Part shown: piece by piece, positions 1 to 5,396 of the stretch
Position numbering within the stretch: the first letter of the stretch is position 1
Layout: the number at the start of each line of letters is the position of its first letter
Source: Lactobacillaceae bacterium UBA5807
GTDB lineage: Bacteria > Bacillota > Bacilli > Lactobacillales > Lactobacillaceae
DNA: 5,397 bases
Assembly (NCBI GenBank): GCA_002418005.1
Contig: DIDF01000059.1
Span: 1 to 5,397 of the forward strand
Reading direction: 5' to 3'
Made by a program: the position numbers and the translations under genes
Notes under the pieces: model-generated
Seen by the model: only the letters and a program-made list of their open reading frames with translations
Database searches by the model: none
What the model was told of the DNA's origin: nothing

Positions 1-31
1 TTAATTATAGAATTTGCCATACTTAAAAAAG

Positions 32-145
32 ATGGCGAAACTTTCGGCGTCAGGGGCTTTTCTCTATTATGAAAAAGCTCGTCAGGCTGACCCTAAAGAA
101 AATGATCAGCTCCCTCGAAAAATTGTAAAAAGTAATAACTTTTAA
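32..145 (+). other. Unrecognised short coding-like frame at the left edge, possibly a broken gene end
   Basis: An open frame from ATG 32 to TAA 143-145 would give 37 residues, hydrophilic and charged at the C-terminal end (ending KIVKSNNF). I do not recognise it. No Shine-Dalgarno sequence precedes the ATG, and the same frame is closed just upstream by TAA at 2-4 and TAG at 8-10, so it is not simply the tail of an intact gene entering from the left. A second frame is open from base 1 to TGA 70-72 and overlaps it. Two overlapping open frames at a window edge would fit a frameshifted gene end, but chance reading is also possible. Low confidence that it is expressed. Confidence 0.22.
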
Positions 146-151
146 TTTAAT
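123..151 (+). promoter_or_regulatory. Likely sigma-70-type promoter of the glutamine amidotransferase gene
   Basis: A TTGTAA -35 box (123-128) and a TTTAAT -10 box (146-151, five of six consensus bases) are separated by an ideal 17 bases. The expected transcript start near 158 gives a short leader of about 24 bases, which contains GGAGA at 170-174, seven bases before the ATG. The -10 lies just after the TAA at 143-145. AT-rich background makes chance matches easy, so this is a moderate call. Confidence 0.5.
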
Positions 152-181
152 CATTTTTTGTTTATTAATGGAGAGTAACTT

Positions 182-853
182 ATGAGAATTAATGTTTTGC
201 AGCATACCCCAAATGAGGGTCCAGGTTCAATTCAAGCTTGGTCCCACAAAAACGGGCATACGATGTTTGTTTATCATCCTTACCAATTTCATGTGATGCC
301 TAGTGTGGATGAGACTGATATGTTAGTAATTTTGGGCGGTCCGATGAGTGTAAATGATAATTTACCTTGGCTGAATGAAGAACGAGATTTAATTAAACAA
401 CTGATTGAAAGAAATGTGCCAATTTTTGGCGCCTGCCTTGGAGCGCAGCAAATTGCCAAAGCTTTAGGGAGTAAAGTTTTTCAGGGATCTGTTAAAGAAG
501 TTGGTTGGGCTCCGGTTTACCGGCAGTCTGAAATAATTCCTGGGATTCCAGATAAGTTGATGGCTTTGCATTGGCATCAAGAAGTGTTTGATATTCCCAA
601 AGAAGCTCAACTGTTGTTTTCAAGTGATCACGTCAAAAATCAGGGATTTGTCATCAATCATCGGATCGTTGGTCTTCAGTTTCATTTTGAGCCGGAAGCT
701 GACAATGTTGCCGAAATGGTTGTCAATGATGGCAGCTATGCGAAAGGATCAATCTTAAAGCAGACTCCTCAGCAAATATTGGATCACCCGGTACCAGATG
801 AAAATCACAAGGTAATGTTTAAAATTTTAGATTATATTTCTCAAAACGCTTAA
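182..853 (+). CDS. Stand-alone class I glutamine amidotransferase (GMP synthase-like GATase1 domain protein)
   Basis: This 223-residue cytoplasmic protein is a single GATase1 domain. The nucleophile elbow is GACLGAQ with Cys85. The other triad members sit in GLQFHFEPE as His168 and Glu170. The oxyanion-type loop LGGPMSV (51-57) and the family motif HWHQEVFDIP (130-139) are also present. The family hydrolyses glutamine or gamma-glutamyl amides. Here no synthetase domain is fused and no acceptor-subunit gene is adjacent, so the true substrate is unknown. It could be a gamma-glutamyl hydrolase or an amidase paired with a distant partner. Length is normal for the GMP synthase-like subgroup. The ATG at 182 is supported by GGAGA at 170-174. 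It appears to be a one-gene transcript, with its own promoter at 123-151 and terminator at 871-902, so its nearness to the efflux genes need not mean shared function. The family call is firm and the substrate is open. Confidence 0.9.
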   Translation: MRINVLQHTPNEGPGSIQAWSHKNGHTMFVYHPYQFHVMPSVDETDMLVILGGPMSVNDNLPWLNEERDLIKQLIERNVPIFGACLGAQQIAKALGSKVFQGSVKEVGWAPVYRQSEIIPGIPDKLMALHWHQEVFDIPKEAQLLFSSDHVKNQGFVINHRIVGLQFHFEPEADNVAEMVVNDGSYAKGSILKQTPQQILDHPVPDENHKVMFKILDYISQNA

Positions 854-870
854 TCGTGTTTTAAGAAGGG

Positions 871-902
871 CTAGAACAAAAAATTGTTTTAGTTCTTTTT
901 TT
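871..902 (+). terminator. Intrinsic terminator after the amidotransferase gene
   Basis: A nine-pair stem forms between CTAGAACAA (871-879) and TTGTTTTAG (884-892), with one G-U pair and an AAAA loop. It is followed by TTCTTTTTTT (893-902). The stem is AT-rich and so weak, but the tight loop and long T run are typical. It lies 17 bases after the stop codon and insulates the repressor promoter downstream. Confidence 0.72.
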
Positions 903-910
903 CTTGCTAA

Positions 911-967
911 ATATATCGAACTGATGTATTATATATCAGTCTGATATAATATATCAAACAGATATAT
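911..967. promoter_or_regulatory. Triple palindromic operator, probably the PadR binding region
   Basis: Three copies of the pattern ATATATC-N5-GATATAT lie in a row. Copy 1 (911-929) has spacer GAACT and right arm GATGTAT. Copy 2 (931-949) has spacer AGTCT and right arm GATATAA, and its centre extends into an 8-base perfect dyad, TATATCAG/CTGATATA. Copy 3 (949-967) has spacer AAACA and perfect 7-base arms. Centres fall at 920, 940 and 958, so the copies are 20 and 18 bases apart, close to two helix turns, which would place bound dimers on roughly the same face. The array covers the promoter core and expected start site of the padR-exporter operon, as expected for an autorepressor. I saw no further copy elsewhere in the window. 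That PadR is the binder is inferred from position and family behaviour. Confidence 0.75.
942..950 (+). promoter_or_regulatory. Extended -10 promoter of the padR-exporter operon, embedded in the operator
   Basis: TGATATAAT carries a perfect TATAAT -10 box (945-950) with the TG of an extended -10 (942-943). The best -35 candidate is CTGATG (921-926) with an 18-base spacer, matching only three consensus bases, so the extended -10 probably carries the promoter. Transcription should start near 957, inside operator copy 3. The TG and most of the -10 lie in the right arm of operator copy 2, so a bound repressor would block RNA polymerase directly. Confidence 0.72.
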
Positions 968-970
968 TAA

Positions 971-976
971 AAGGAG
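971..976 (+). promoter_or_regulatory. Strong ribosome binding site of padR
   Basis: AAGGAG ends seven bases before the ATG at 984. This near-ideal site fixes the start codon and lies only a few bases past the last operator copy, giving a leader of about 27 bases. Confidence 0.85.
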
Positions 977-983
977 AATTTAA

Positions 984-1508
984 ATGTATGAATTTTTTGC
1001 CTTAAGTGAATTAATGGATTTTTCATTTGATGGTTATAAATTAAAGAAAATGTTGGAATCAAAACTTGATTTTAAACAAAAAGTTAGTTTTGGAGTGATC
1101 TATCCGCTATTGAATCGAATGGAAAAAGAAGGGTTAATTACTTTGGAGCAGACTTCAAAGAATAATTTGCGGGCTTCAAAAAAGGCCACAATTACTAAAA
1201 AAGGTCGGCAAAAATTTTTGCTTTTAATGAAACAACCAGTTGCAATAAACCAGAATTCCCAACTTTTTTATGATTTAAAAGTAAATAGTCTCCACTTGGT
1301 TGATAATCAAGTAAAAGAACAGGTTTTGCACGCTTATTTAGAATATCTTGAAGATAATCTTCAACATAATGATGACTGGATTAATCACATGATGAACAAT
1401 TCTGAAATTAGCTCGGGAGATTTGGAAGACGCGAAAAATTATTATCATTTGCGAAAAGCTCGTTATGAATCCAGTCGAGAAATAATAACAAAGATAGAGG
1501 GGCAATAA
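984..1508 (+). CDS. PadR-family transcriptional repressor of the adjacent drug exporter
   Basis: The 174-residue protein is a cytoplasmic winged-helix regulator of the two-domain PadR type. Residues 1-82 form the winged helix: an N-terminal helix with DGYKLKKMLE (16-25), the recognition-helix segment FGVIYPLLNRMEKEGLI (36-52), and a wing ending at ATITKKGRQKF (68-78). Residues 92-172 are helical and charged, matching the PadR C-terminal dimerisation domain (Vir_act_alpha_C type). Family members such as LmrR and PadR repress efflux or phenolic-acid detoxification genes and are released by planar aromatic ligands. The gene directly precedes a DHA2 exporter, with a one-base gap and the exporter's ribosome binding site inside its own 3' end, so the two are surely cotranscribed. 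The palindromes at 911-967 over its promoter suggest autorepression. The ligand is not predictable. ATG 984 is fixed by AAGGAG at 971-976. Confidence 0.92.
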   Translation: MYEFFALSELMDFSFDGYKLKKMLESKLDFKQKVSFGVIYPLLNRMEKEGLITLEQTSKNNLRASKKATITKKGRQKFLLLMKQPVAINQNSQLFYDLKVNSLHLVDNQVKEQVLHAYLEYLEDNLQHNDDWINHMMNNSEISSGDLEDAKNYYHLRKARYESSREIITKIEGQ

Positions 1509-1509
1509 A

Positions 1510-3072
1510 ATGGCAAAACACGAAAAAAATACTAAAAAATCATGGTGGGGTCTGGTGGCAATTTGTTTAGCCATCTTTATGGCCTTGTTGGATGTCACGG
1601 TTGTCAATGTGGCTCTACCAACGATTCAAAGAAGCTTTAATGTTTCTTTCACTGAATTACAATGGATTATTAATGCGTACACTTTAATGTATGCCTCTAG
1701 TTTGTTAGTGATTTCAAAGTTAGGGGATATTTTTGGCAGAAGGCGAGTGTTCATCGCTTCCTTGATTGTTTTTACGCTCGGATCATTAGCTGCTAGTATG
1801 TCAAATGACATTAACAGTCTGATAATTTTTAGAGCAATTCAAGGAATTGGTGGTTCAGGAATGATGAGCCTATCAATGAGTATTGTTACCGATTTGTTTG
1901 ATGGCAAACAGCGAGGGATCGCCTTGGGAATTTGGGGGAGTGTGGCTGGTTTGTCCACTGCTTCTGGCCCGTTGCTTGGAGGGGTATTAATTCAATATTT
2001 TTCCTGGCGTTCAATTTTTATTGTTAACATTCCAGTTGGCGTGATTGCGTTATTAATGTCCTTCGCATTTTTGCCAAATGATAATCGTTTTTCGAAATCA
2101 AAAATCGATTATTTTGGGATTATTGTTTCAACGGCGATGATGTTTTGTTTAATATTAGGATTGATTGAAAAAGAAAACCATTATGATTATTCTTGGTTTA
2201 ATGGCAGCATTGCAAGCTTAATTGGTACGGCTTTAGTTCTTTTGGTAGTCTTTATTTTTTGGGAACTTCGAGCTAAAAGTCCAATGATGGATCTTTCAAT
2301 GTTTAGAAGTACTTCGTTTATTGGGGCTTGTATTTCATCTTTTGCGCTTGGTGGATTCTTGTATGCTTTTTATACTTATCTGACGGTCTTAATGCAAAAT
2401 TATATGCAATACACTGCCTTACAAACTGGATTAAGGCAGATGCTAATAAGCTGTTTTTCATTATTCTTGGGCCCAATTGCCGGCGCTTTGACTAATCGAT
2501 TTTCAACTAAATATATAATTAGCTTTTCCTTGGCCGTATTAGGTTTAGGAATGTTGTTCTTTAGATTAAATCTTGGGTTTAGTTCAACTTGGGAGGTTAT
2601 GATTCTTTCATTTGTAATGTTTGGGATCGGAAACTCCGTTATTAATCCCTCCATCTCAACGACGGCTGTTTCTTCTGTGCAACCGCGACAAATTGGCATG
2701 GCTTCAGGAGTTGTAAATGTCTTTCGTCAGGGAGGTACAAGTTTTGGGGTTGTGATTCTTGGACTAAGTTTAACTGGCGCATATCGTGATCATATTACCA
2801 GTGGTTTTTCTCAGATTGCTAATTTGCCAACTTCAATTCATCAAGGGCTTTTGAAAGGGTTGTTTTCTGCCGGTCCATTTTCAGGAAATGCTGTTTTAAA
2901 TAGTCAAAGAGCCCAAGCACTTCATCATTTACCGTTTTTTGACAGTATTAACACAGTTGTTAACCATGCTTATTATATCGGGATGAATAGCGTTTCGACT
3001 GTTGCCGCCGCCGTCTTCTTTGTTTCTGCAATTTTGTGCTTTATTTTAATCAAGCGTTATAAAAGAGCTTAA
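1510..3072 (+). CDS. DHA2-family (14-helix) MFS multidrug exporter, EmrB/QacA type
   Basis: The 520-residue inner-membrane protein is the usual length for proton-driven DHA2 exporters, with about 14 hydrophobic helices. Clear family motifs are D1 LLDVTVVNVALP (26-37, with Asp28), motif A LGDIFGRRRV (71-80), motif B around Arg108 in FRAIQGIGGSG (107-117), and the antiporter motif C GLSTASGPLLGG (147-158), which marks drug/H+ antiporters. A hydrophilic stretch at about 422-488 between the last two helices matches the large extracellular loop of QacA-like proteins. Start ATG 1510 lies one base after the padR stop (1506-1508), with GAGGGG at 1497-1502 as ribosome binding site, so translation is probably coupled. 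It is expected to extrude a hydrophobic or cationic toxic compound, perhaps the ligand sensed by the PadR protein. Substrate range cannot be read from sequence. Confidence 0.93.
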   Translation: MAKHEKNTKKSWWGLVAICLAIFMALLDVTVVNVALPTIQRSFNVSFTELQWIINAYTLMYASSLLVISKLGDIFGRRRVFIASLIVFTLGSLAASMSNDINSLIIFRAIQGIGGSGMMSLSMSIVTDLFDGKQRGIALGIWGSVAGLSTASGPLLGGVLIQYFSWRSIFIVNIPVGVIALLMSFAFLPNDNRFSKSKIDYFGIIVSTAMMFCLILGLIEKENHYDYSWFNGSIASLIGTALVLLVVFIFWELRAKSPMMDLSMFRSTSFIGACISSFALGGFLYAFYTYLTVLMQNYMQYTALQTGLRQMLISCFSLFLGPIAGALTNRFSTKYIISFSLAVLGLGMLFFRLNLGFSSTWEVMILSFVMFGIGNSVINPSISTTAVSSVQPRQIGMASGVVNVFRQGGTSFGVVILGLSLTGAYRDHITSGFSQIANLPTSIHQGLLKGLFSAGPFSGNAVLNSQRAQALHHLPFFDSINTVVNHAYYIGMNSVSTVAAAVFFVSAILCFILIKRYKRA

Positions 3073-3075
3073 TAA

Positions 3076-3103
3076 TTGTTTTCCAAAATGAACGTGCTAA
3101 AAT
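3076..3103 (+). promoter_or_regulatory. Likely promoter of the DUF1275 gene
   Basis: TTGTTT (3076-3081) and TAAAAT (3098-3103) are 16 bases apart. The -10 is preceded by TG (3095-3096), giving an extended -10 TGCTAAAAT. It begins four bases after the exporter stop codon, and no terminator separates the two genes, so the downstream gene may be read both from the operon and from this promoter. The expected start is near 3110. Confidence 0.55.
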
Positions 3104-3105
3104 GA

Positions 3106-3118
3106 CCAGAAATTCTGG
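3106..3118. promoter_or_regulatory. Perfect palindrome across the expected transcription start (possible operator)
   Basis: CCAGAAATTCTGG has two perfect 6-base arms around one central base, and starts two bases after the -10 box at 3098-3103. A protein bound here would block initiation. With a one-base centre it cannot form a normal RNA hairpin, and no T run follows, so a terminator is unlikely. It does not resemble the ATATATC-N5-GATATAT sites, so another regulator would be involved. No binding protein is known. Confidence 0.4.
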
Positions 3119-3126
3119 GAGATAGT

Positions 3127-3133
3127 AGGTGAT
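3127..3133 (+). promoter_or_regulatory. Ribosome binding site supporting the TTG start of the DUF1275 gene
   Basis: AGGTGAT matches the 3' half of the full anti-16S complement (AGGAGGTGAT), with its AGG seven bases before TTG 3137. No in-frame ATG or GTG lies nearby upstream, and the GTG at 3129-3131 is in another frame. This site decides the unusual start. Confidence 0.65.
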
Positions 3134-3136
3134 ATT

Positions 3137-3802
3137 TTGGAAAAAGTTCAAGCCCCTGTTCACCAACGGCTTTTGTTTGGAAGTGTGTTGGCCGCTGCTG
3201 CTGGAAGTATCGATTCGTACACATATTTAGTTCATGGTGAAGTTTTTGCCGGCTTGCAGACTGGTAACTTAATTTTATTGGGATCAAAAATTGGCTTAGG
3301 AGAGTTTAACCAGGTTTGGCGCTATTTAATTGCGATTTTGGCGTTCATGTTTGGAACAATATTAATGAGAATTTTCCAGTATCAATTTGAAGGTGGAAAA
3401 TTTCATACAAACCGGCCTTCGGCAGTTTTGAAATATGAACTGGTTTTGGTATTAATCGTTGCTTTAATCAGTAGCTGGGTGCCTAACCTTGTTTCAACTG
3501 CTTTATTGTCAATTACCGCAGCAGCCCAGCTTCAGGAATTTCGTCAGTTAAAAGGCGGTCCATTTACTTCTTTAATGATGACCGGCAACATCAGAACTTT
3601 GGCAGAATCATTTTATGATTGGGTGGGTCATGGTGATCAAAAAGCCCGAGGAAAATTGGCCGATATTGGTGCAATCATGGTTGCCTTTGCCTTTGGAGCA
3701 GGATTAGTTGCCGTTTTAGTCTCTTTTTTGCATGGTGTTTCGATTATCGTCACCGCTGTATTTTTGGCAATTGATATTAGTTTCTTAAGGTTTGCGGATT
3801 AA
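3137..3802 (+). CDS. DUF1275 / YoaK-family integral membrane protein
   Basis: The 221-residue membrane protein has about six hydrophobic helices and the length typical of DUF1275 (YoaK-like) proteins. The signature block is visible at 23-49: GSIDSYTYLVHG, then F..LQTGNLILLG. A second related block, AAAQLQEFR (128-136) through LMMTGNIRTLAE (146-157), repeats the TGN motif, which suggests an internal duplication of two three-helix halves. The family is widespread but its biochemical role is not firmly known, and transport is only presumed. The start is TTG 3137, supported by AGGTGAT at 3127-3133. It follows the exporter by 64 bases with no terminator but with its own likely promoter, so it may be partly cotranscribed with the efflux operon. 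A strong terminator follows at 3831-3879. The family assignment is firm and the function unknown. Confidence 0.9.
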   Translation: MEKVQAPVHQRLLFGSVLAAAAGSIDSYTYLVHGEVFAGLQTGNLILLGSKIGLGEFNQVWRYLIAILAFMFGTILMRIFQYQFEGGKFHTNRPSAVLKYELVLVLIVALISSWVPNLVSTALLSITAAAQLQEFRQLKGGPFTSLMMTGNIRTLAESFYDWVGHGDQKARGKLADIGAIMVAFAFGAGLVAVLVSFLHGVSIIVTAVFLAIDISFLRFAD

Positions 3803-3830
3803 AAATTTTCGTAGATGTATCCAGAATAAA

Positions 3831-3879
3831 AGCTCGTCAGTTAACAACTTATTGTAGTTAATTGGCGGGCTTCTTTTTT
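3831..3879 (+). terminator. Strong intrinsic terminator between convergent genes
   Basis: A 15-pair stem joins AGCTCGTCAGTTAAC (3831-3845) and GTTAATTGGCGGGCT (3857-3871) around an 11-base loop, followed by TTCTTTTTT (3871-3879). Three of the pairs are G-U in the rightward transcript, so the hairpin is continuous there. In the leftward transcript those positions become A-C mismatches, although TTTTATT follows on that strand. It therefore ends the DUF1275 transcript well and may act more weakly as the terminator of the convergent exporter gene. Confidence 0.85.
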
Positions 3880-3888
3880 GAAAAAATT

Positions 3889-5145
3889 TTAATGGGCATT
3901 TATTAATGGCTCTTTGCCAGATATCCACTGAGAAATCAATTCTTTATGTTTTATTGTTAAAGGAACTAGTAGAATCAAGGCTAGTAAACCACAAGCAGGA
4001 AATCCAAACAACCCACTAAAAATATCCATAATTGCGCCAACGTAAACGCTGCCAATTGGGGTGGATCCTTGGTTGAGCAAAACATAAACACTCATAATTC
4101 TGCCTCTCAATTCGTTTGGAATTGAATACTGGAAAGATGCATTTGATTGATTTAGGAACACCATATTACAAAAACCAATTAAAATCATTATTACCAAGGC
4201 TATAGAAAAGGCCTTTACAAAAATCATTGAAGACTGCAAGATTACGGTTCCAAAGGAAACGCCTAAGTAAAGTTTTCGATTGCTACCAAATCTTGATAGA
4301 TATCCCATTACCAGTGCTGCAATCAAAGAACCAATTCCAACTGCGGATTGCAGGGTGGCAAATGTTTGAGCCCCACCGTGAAGAACAGTTTTCGCATAAA
4401 CTGGAATAATAACGTTATTATTGAAGTTTAAAGTACAGATAATCATCATTAACTCTGCACTTAATTTAATTGAGTCATGGTGAACTATGTAATTGATTCC
4501 TTCTTTAACGTCTTTGAGAACTGTGGCTTTCTTAGATTTGACATTAGCGGGGATATTATCAATGAAGAACAACCCAATTAATACTGCTAAAAAACTCAAG
4601 GTATTAATTAAAAAACAGGCGGCCATACTGACACTTGTGATTAAAATTCCAGCAATGGAAGGGCCAATTATTTTTGCTAAATTAAAAATCGAAGAATTCA
4701 AAGAAATTCCGTTTAGCAAATTTTTTGGTCCAACTAGTTCGAAGACAAAAGATTGTCGAGTTGGGGTGTCAAAACTTTGCAGAACTCCTGTAGCTAAAGC
4801 AATGATTAGAATCTGCCAGTACTGAACAACTTTAAAAAATACTAATAAAGTCATTGCCAAGCCTAAAAGCAAAAATCCAAATTGAGTTAGGATCAAAATT
4901 TGTCTTTTCGGATGACGATCGATTACCGTTCCAGCAATTAATGTTAAGAAGATAATTGGAATAAACTGGCAGGCTGCCAAAACTCCAACTAAAAGAGCAG
5001 AGTTTGTCATTTGATAAACCAGCCAAGTTTGGGCAGTTCGTTGTATCCAAGTGCCAATAACAGAAATAAACTGACCAAACCAGAAGTATCTGAAATTTTT
5101 TGAATGAAGGGATGAAAATGTATTTTTAAGAATATTTGCTGCCAA
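3889..5145 (-). CDS. MFS exporter of the MFS_3 / EntS-like family
   Basis: The 418-residue inner-membrane protein has about 12 hydrophobic helices. Family features are the N-terminal block FRYFWFGQFISVIGTWIQ (18-35), the short loop 2-3 motif GTVIDRHPKRQ (72-82, a motif-A variant), DTPTRQSF (126-133), NLAKIIGPSIAG (155-166), ELRGRIMSVY (345-354) and GSTPIGSVYVG (360-370). These match the MFS_3 group, which includes the enterobactin exporter EntS and many macrolide or unknown-substrate exporters. The substrate cannot be told from sequence. The start is TTG at 5143-5145, chosen because a near-perfect Shine-Dalgarno sequence lies six bases upstream and no in-frame ATG occurs early in the protein. 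The gene is convergent with the DUF1275 gene and has its own upstream region, so it is a separate transcription unit. None of the palindromes found before padR occur before it. Confidence 0.92.
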   Translation of the reverse strand: MAANILKNTFSSLHSKNFRYFWFGQFISVIGTWIQRTAQTWLVYQMTNSALLVGVLAACQFIPIIFLTLIAGTVIDRHPKRQILILTQFGFLLLGLAMTLLVFFKVVQYWQILIIALATGVLQSFDTPTRQSFVFELVGPKNLLNGISLNSSIFNLAKIIGPSIAGILITSVSMAACFLINTLSFLAVLIGLFFIDNIPANVKSKKATVLKDVKEGINYIVHHDSIKLSAELMMIICTLNFNNNVIIPVYAKTVLHGGAQTFATLQSAVGIGSLIAALVMGYLSRFGSNRKLYLGVSFGTVILQSSMIFVKAFSIALVIMILIGFCNMVFLNQSNASFQYSIPNELRGRIMSVYVLLNQGSTPIGSVYVGAIMDIFSGLFGFPACGLLALILLVPLTIKHKELISQWISGKEPLINAH

Positions 5146-5151
5146 AATGTT

Positions 5152-5159
5152 CCCTCCTT
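5152..5159 (-). promoter_or_regulatory. Strong ribosome binding site fixing a TTG start
   Basis: Read on the minus strand, AAGGAGGG ends six bases before TTG at 5145-5143. This is the strongest Shine-Dalgarno match in the window and justifies the non-ATG start of the MFS_3 exporter. Confidence 0.85.
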
Positions 5160-5190
5160 AAAATCGATTCAAAGAAAATAAACTCTGATA

Positions 5191-5219
5191 ATGTTACTCT
5201 CAGTGCTTTTAAATTGCAA
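5191..5219 (-). promoter_or_regulatory. Candidate promoter of the MFS_3 exporter gene
   Basis: On the minus strand TTGCAA (5219-5214) and TAACAT (5196-5191) are 17 bases apart, and each matches four of six consensus bases. The expected start near 5184 gives a leader of about 40 bases. The boxes are only moderate, and other AT-rich choices exist in the region. Confidence 0.35.
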
Positions 5220-5250
5220 ATATCCTACAAATTCGAGCATATTTAAAATT
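5212..5250. repeat. Imperfect inverted repeat overlapping the exporter promoter
   Basis: AATTGCAAATAT (5212-5223) and ATATTTAAAATT (5239-5250) are inverted copies matching at 10 of 12 positions, separated by 15 bases. The left arm covers the candidate -35 box of the leftward exporter gene, so it could be an operator. AT-rich sequence makes such repeats easy by chance, and no T run follows on either strand, so it is not a convincing terminator. Confidence 0.3.
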
Positions 5251-5270
5251 ATTTTCTGAGGTGTTAACAT

Positions 5271-5396
5271 TTAGTTGAGTAGTTTCTTTGGAAACTGTGA
5301 ATTAGCAAGAAGACTACGAATTTCTCTCAAAAATTTATAAATGGCTGAAATTAGTTTTGGCTTATTCGTTGATGGATTAGGGCCCGTCTGAAAACT
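5271..5396 (-). CDS. 3' end of an unrecognised leftward gene running off the window
   Basis: A minus-strand frame is open from the window edge to TAA at 5273-5271, giving 41 visible residues. They are rich in Lys, Pro, Asn and Leu and include SAIYKFLREIRSLLAN, which looks like an amphipathic helix. I do not recognise the family. The frame ends 125 bases before the TTG of the MFS_3 exporter, on the same strand. After the stop the same frame reopens immediately with ATG (5270-5268) and continues to TGA at 5171-5169, so an in-frame stop in a longer or decayed gene is possible, though the second part overlaps the candidate exporter promoter. Balanced residue composition favours real coding, but 41 codons can be open by chance. 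Confidence 0.42.
   Translation of the reverse strand, partial: SFQTGPNPSTNKPKLISAIYKFLREIRSLLANSQFPKKLLN

Noticed and set aside
73..85. 13-base sequence AAAAGCTCGTCAG shared with 3828-3840
   Set aside because: One copy is part of a terminator stem and the other sits in the left-edge frame; similarity does not extend beyond 13 bases, so it is probably coincidence.
81..91. Small palindrome GTCAGGCTGAC
   Set aside because: Arms are only five bases with a one-base centre, no promoter is associated, and it lies within a coding-like stretch.
1338..1607. 89-codon minus-strand open frame across the padR-exporter junction
   Set aside because: It lies opposite two well-supported genes, has no recognisable motif, and would span their coupled junction; it is a shadow frame.
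2400..2699. 99-codon minus-strand open frame inside the DHA2 exporter gene
   Set aside because: It is antisense to conserved helices of the exporter, with no credible protein features.
3106..3118. Palindrome considered as a terminator of the padR-exporter operon
   Set aside because: The one-base centre leaves no loop for a stable hairpin and no T run follows; its position after a -10 box fits an operator better.
3069..3287. 72-codon minus-strand open frame over the DUF1275 promoter and 5' end
   Set aside because: It overlaps the promoter, palindrome and signature-motif region of a real gene on the other strand and has no recognisable domain.
4493..4825. 110-codon plus-strand open frame inside the MFS_3 exporter gene
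   Set aside because: The opposite strand carries conserved exporter motifs throughout, and this frame shows no family features.
5341..5391. Short plus-strand ATG frame near the right edge
   Set aside because: It is only 16 codons, has no ribosome binding site, and is opposite a longer, better-looking minus-strand frame.
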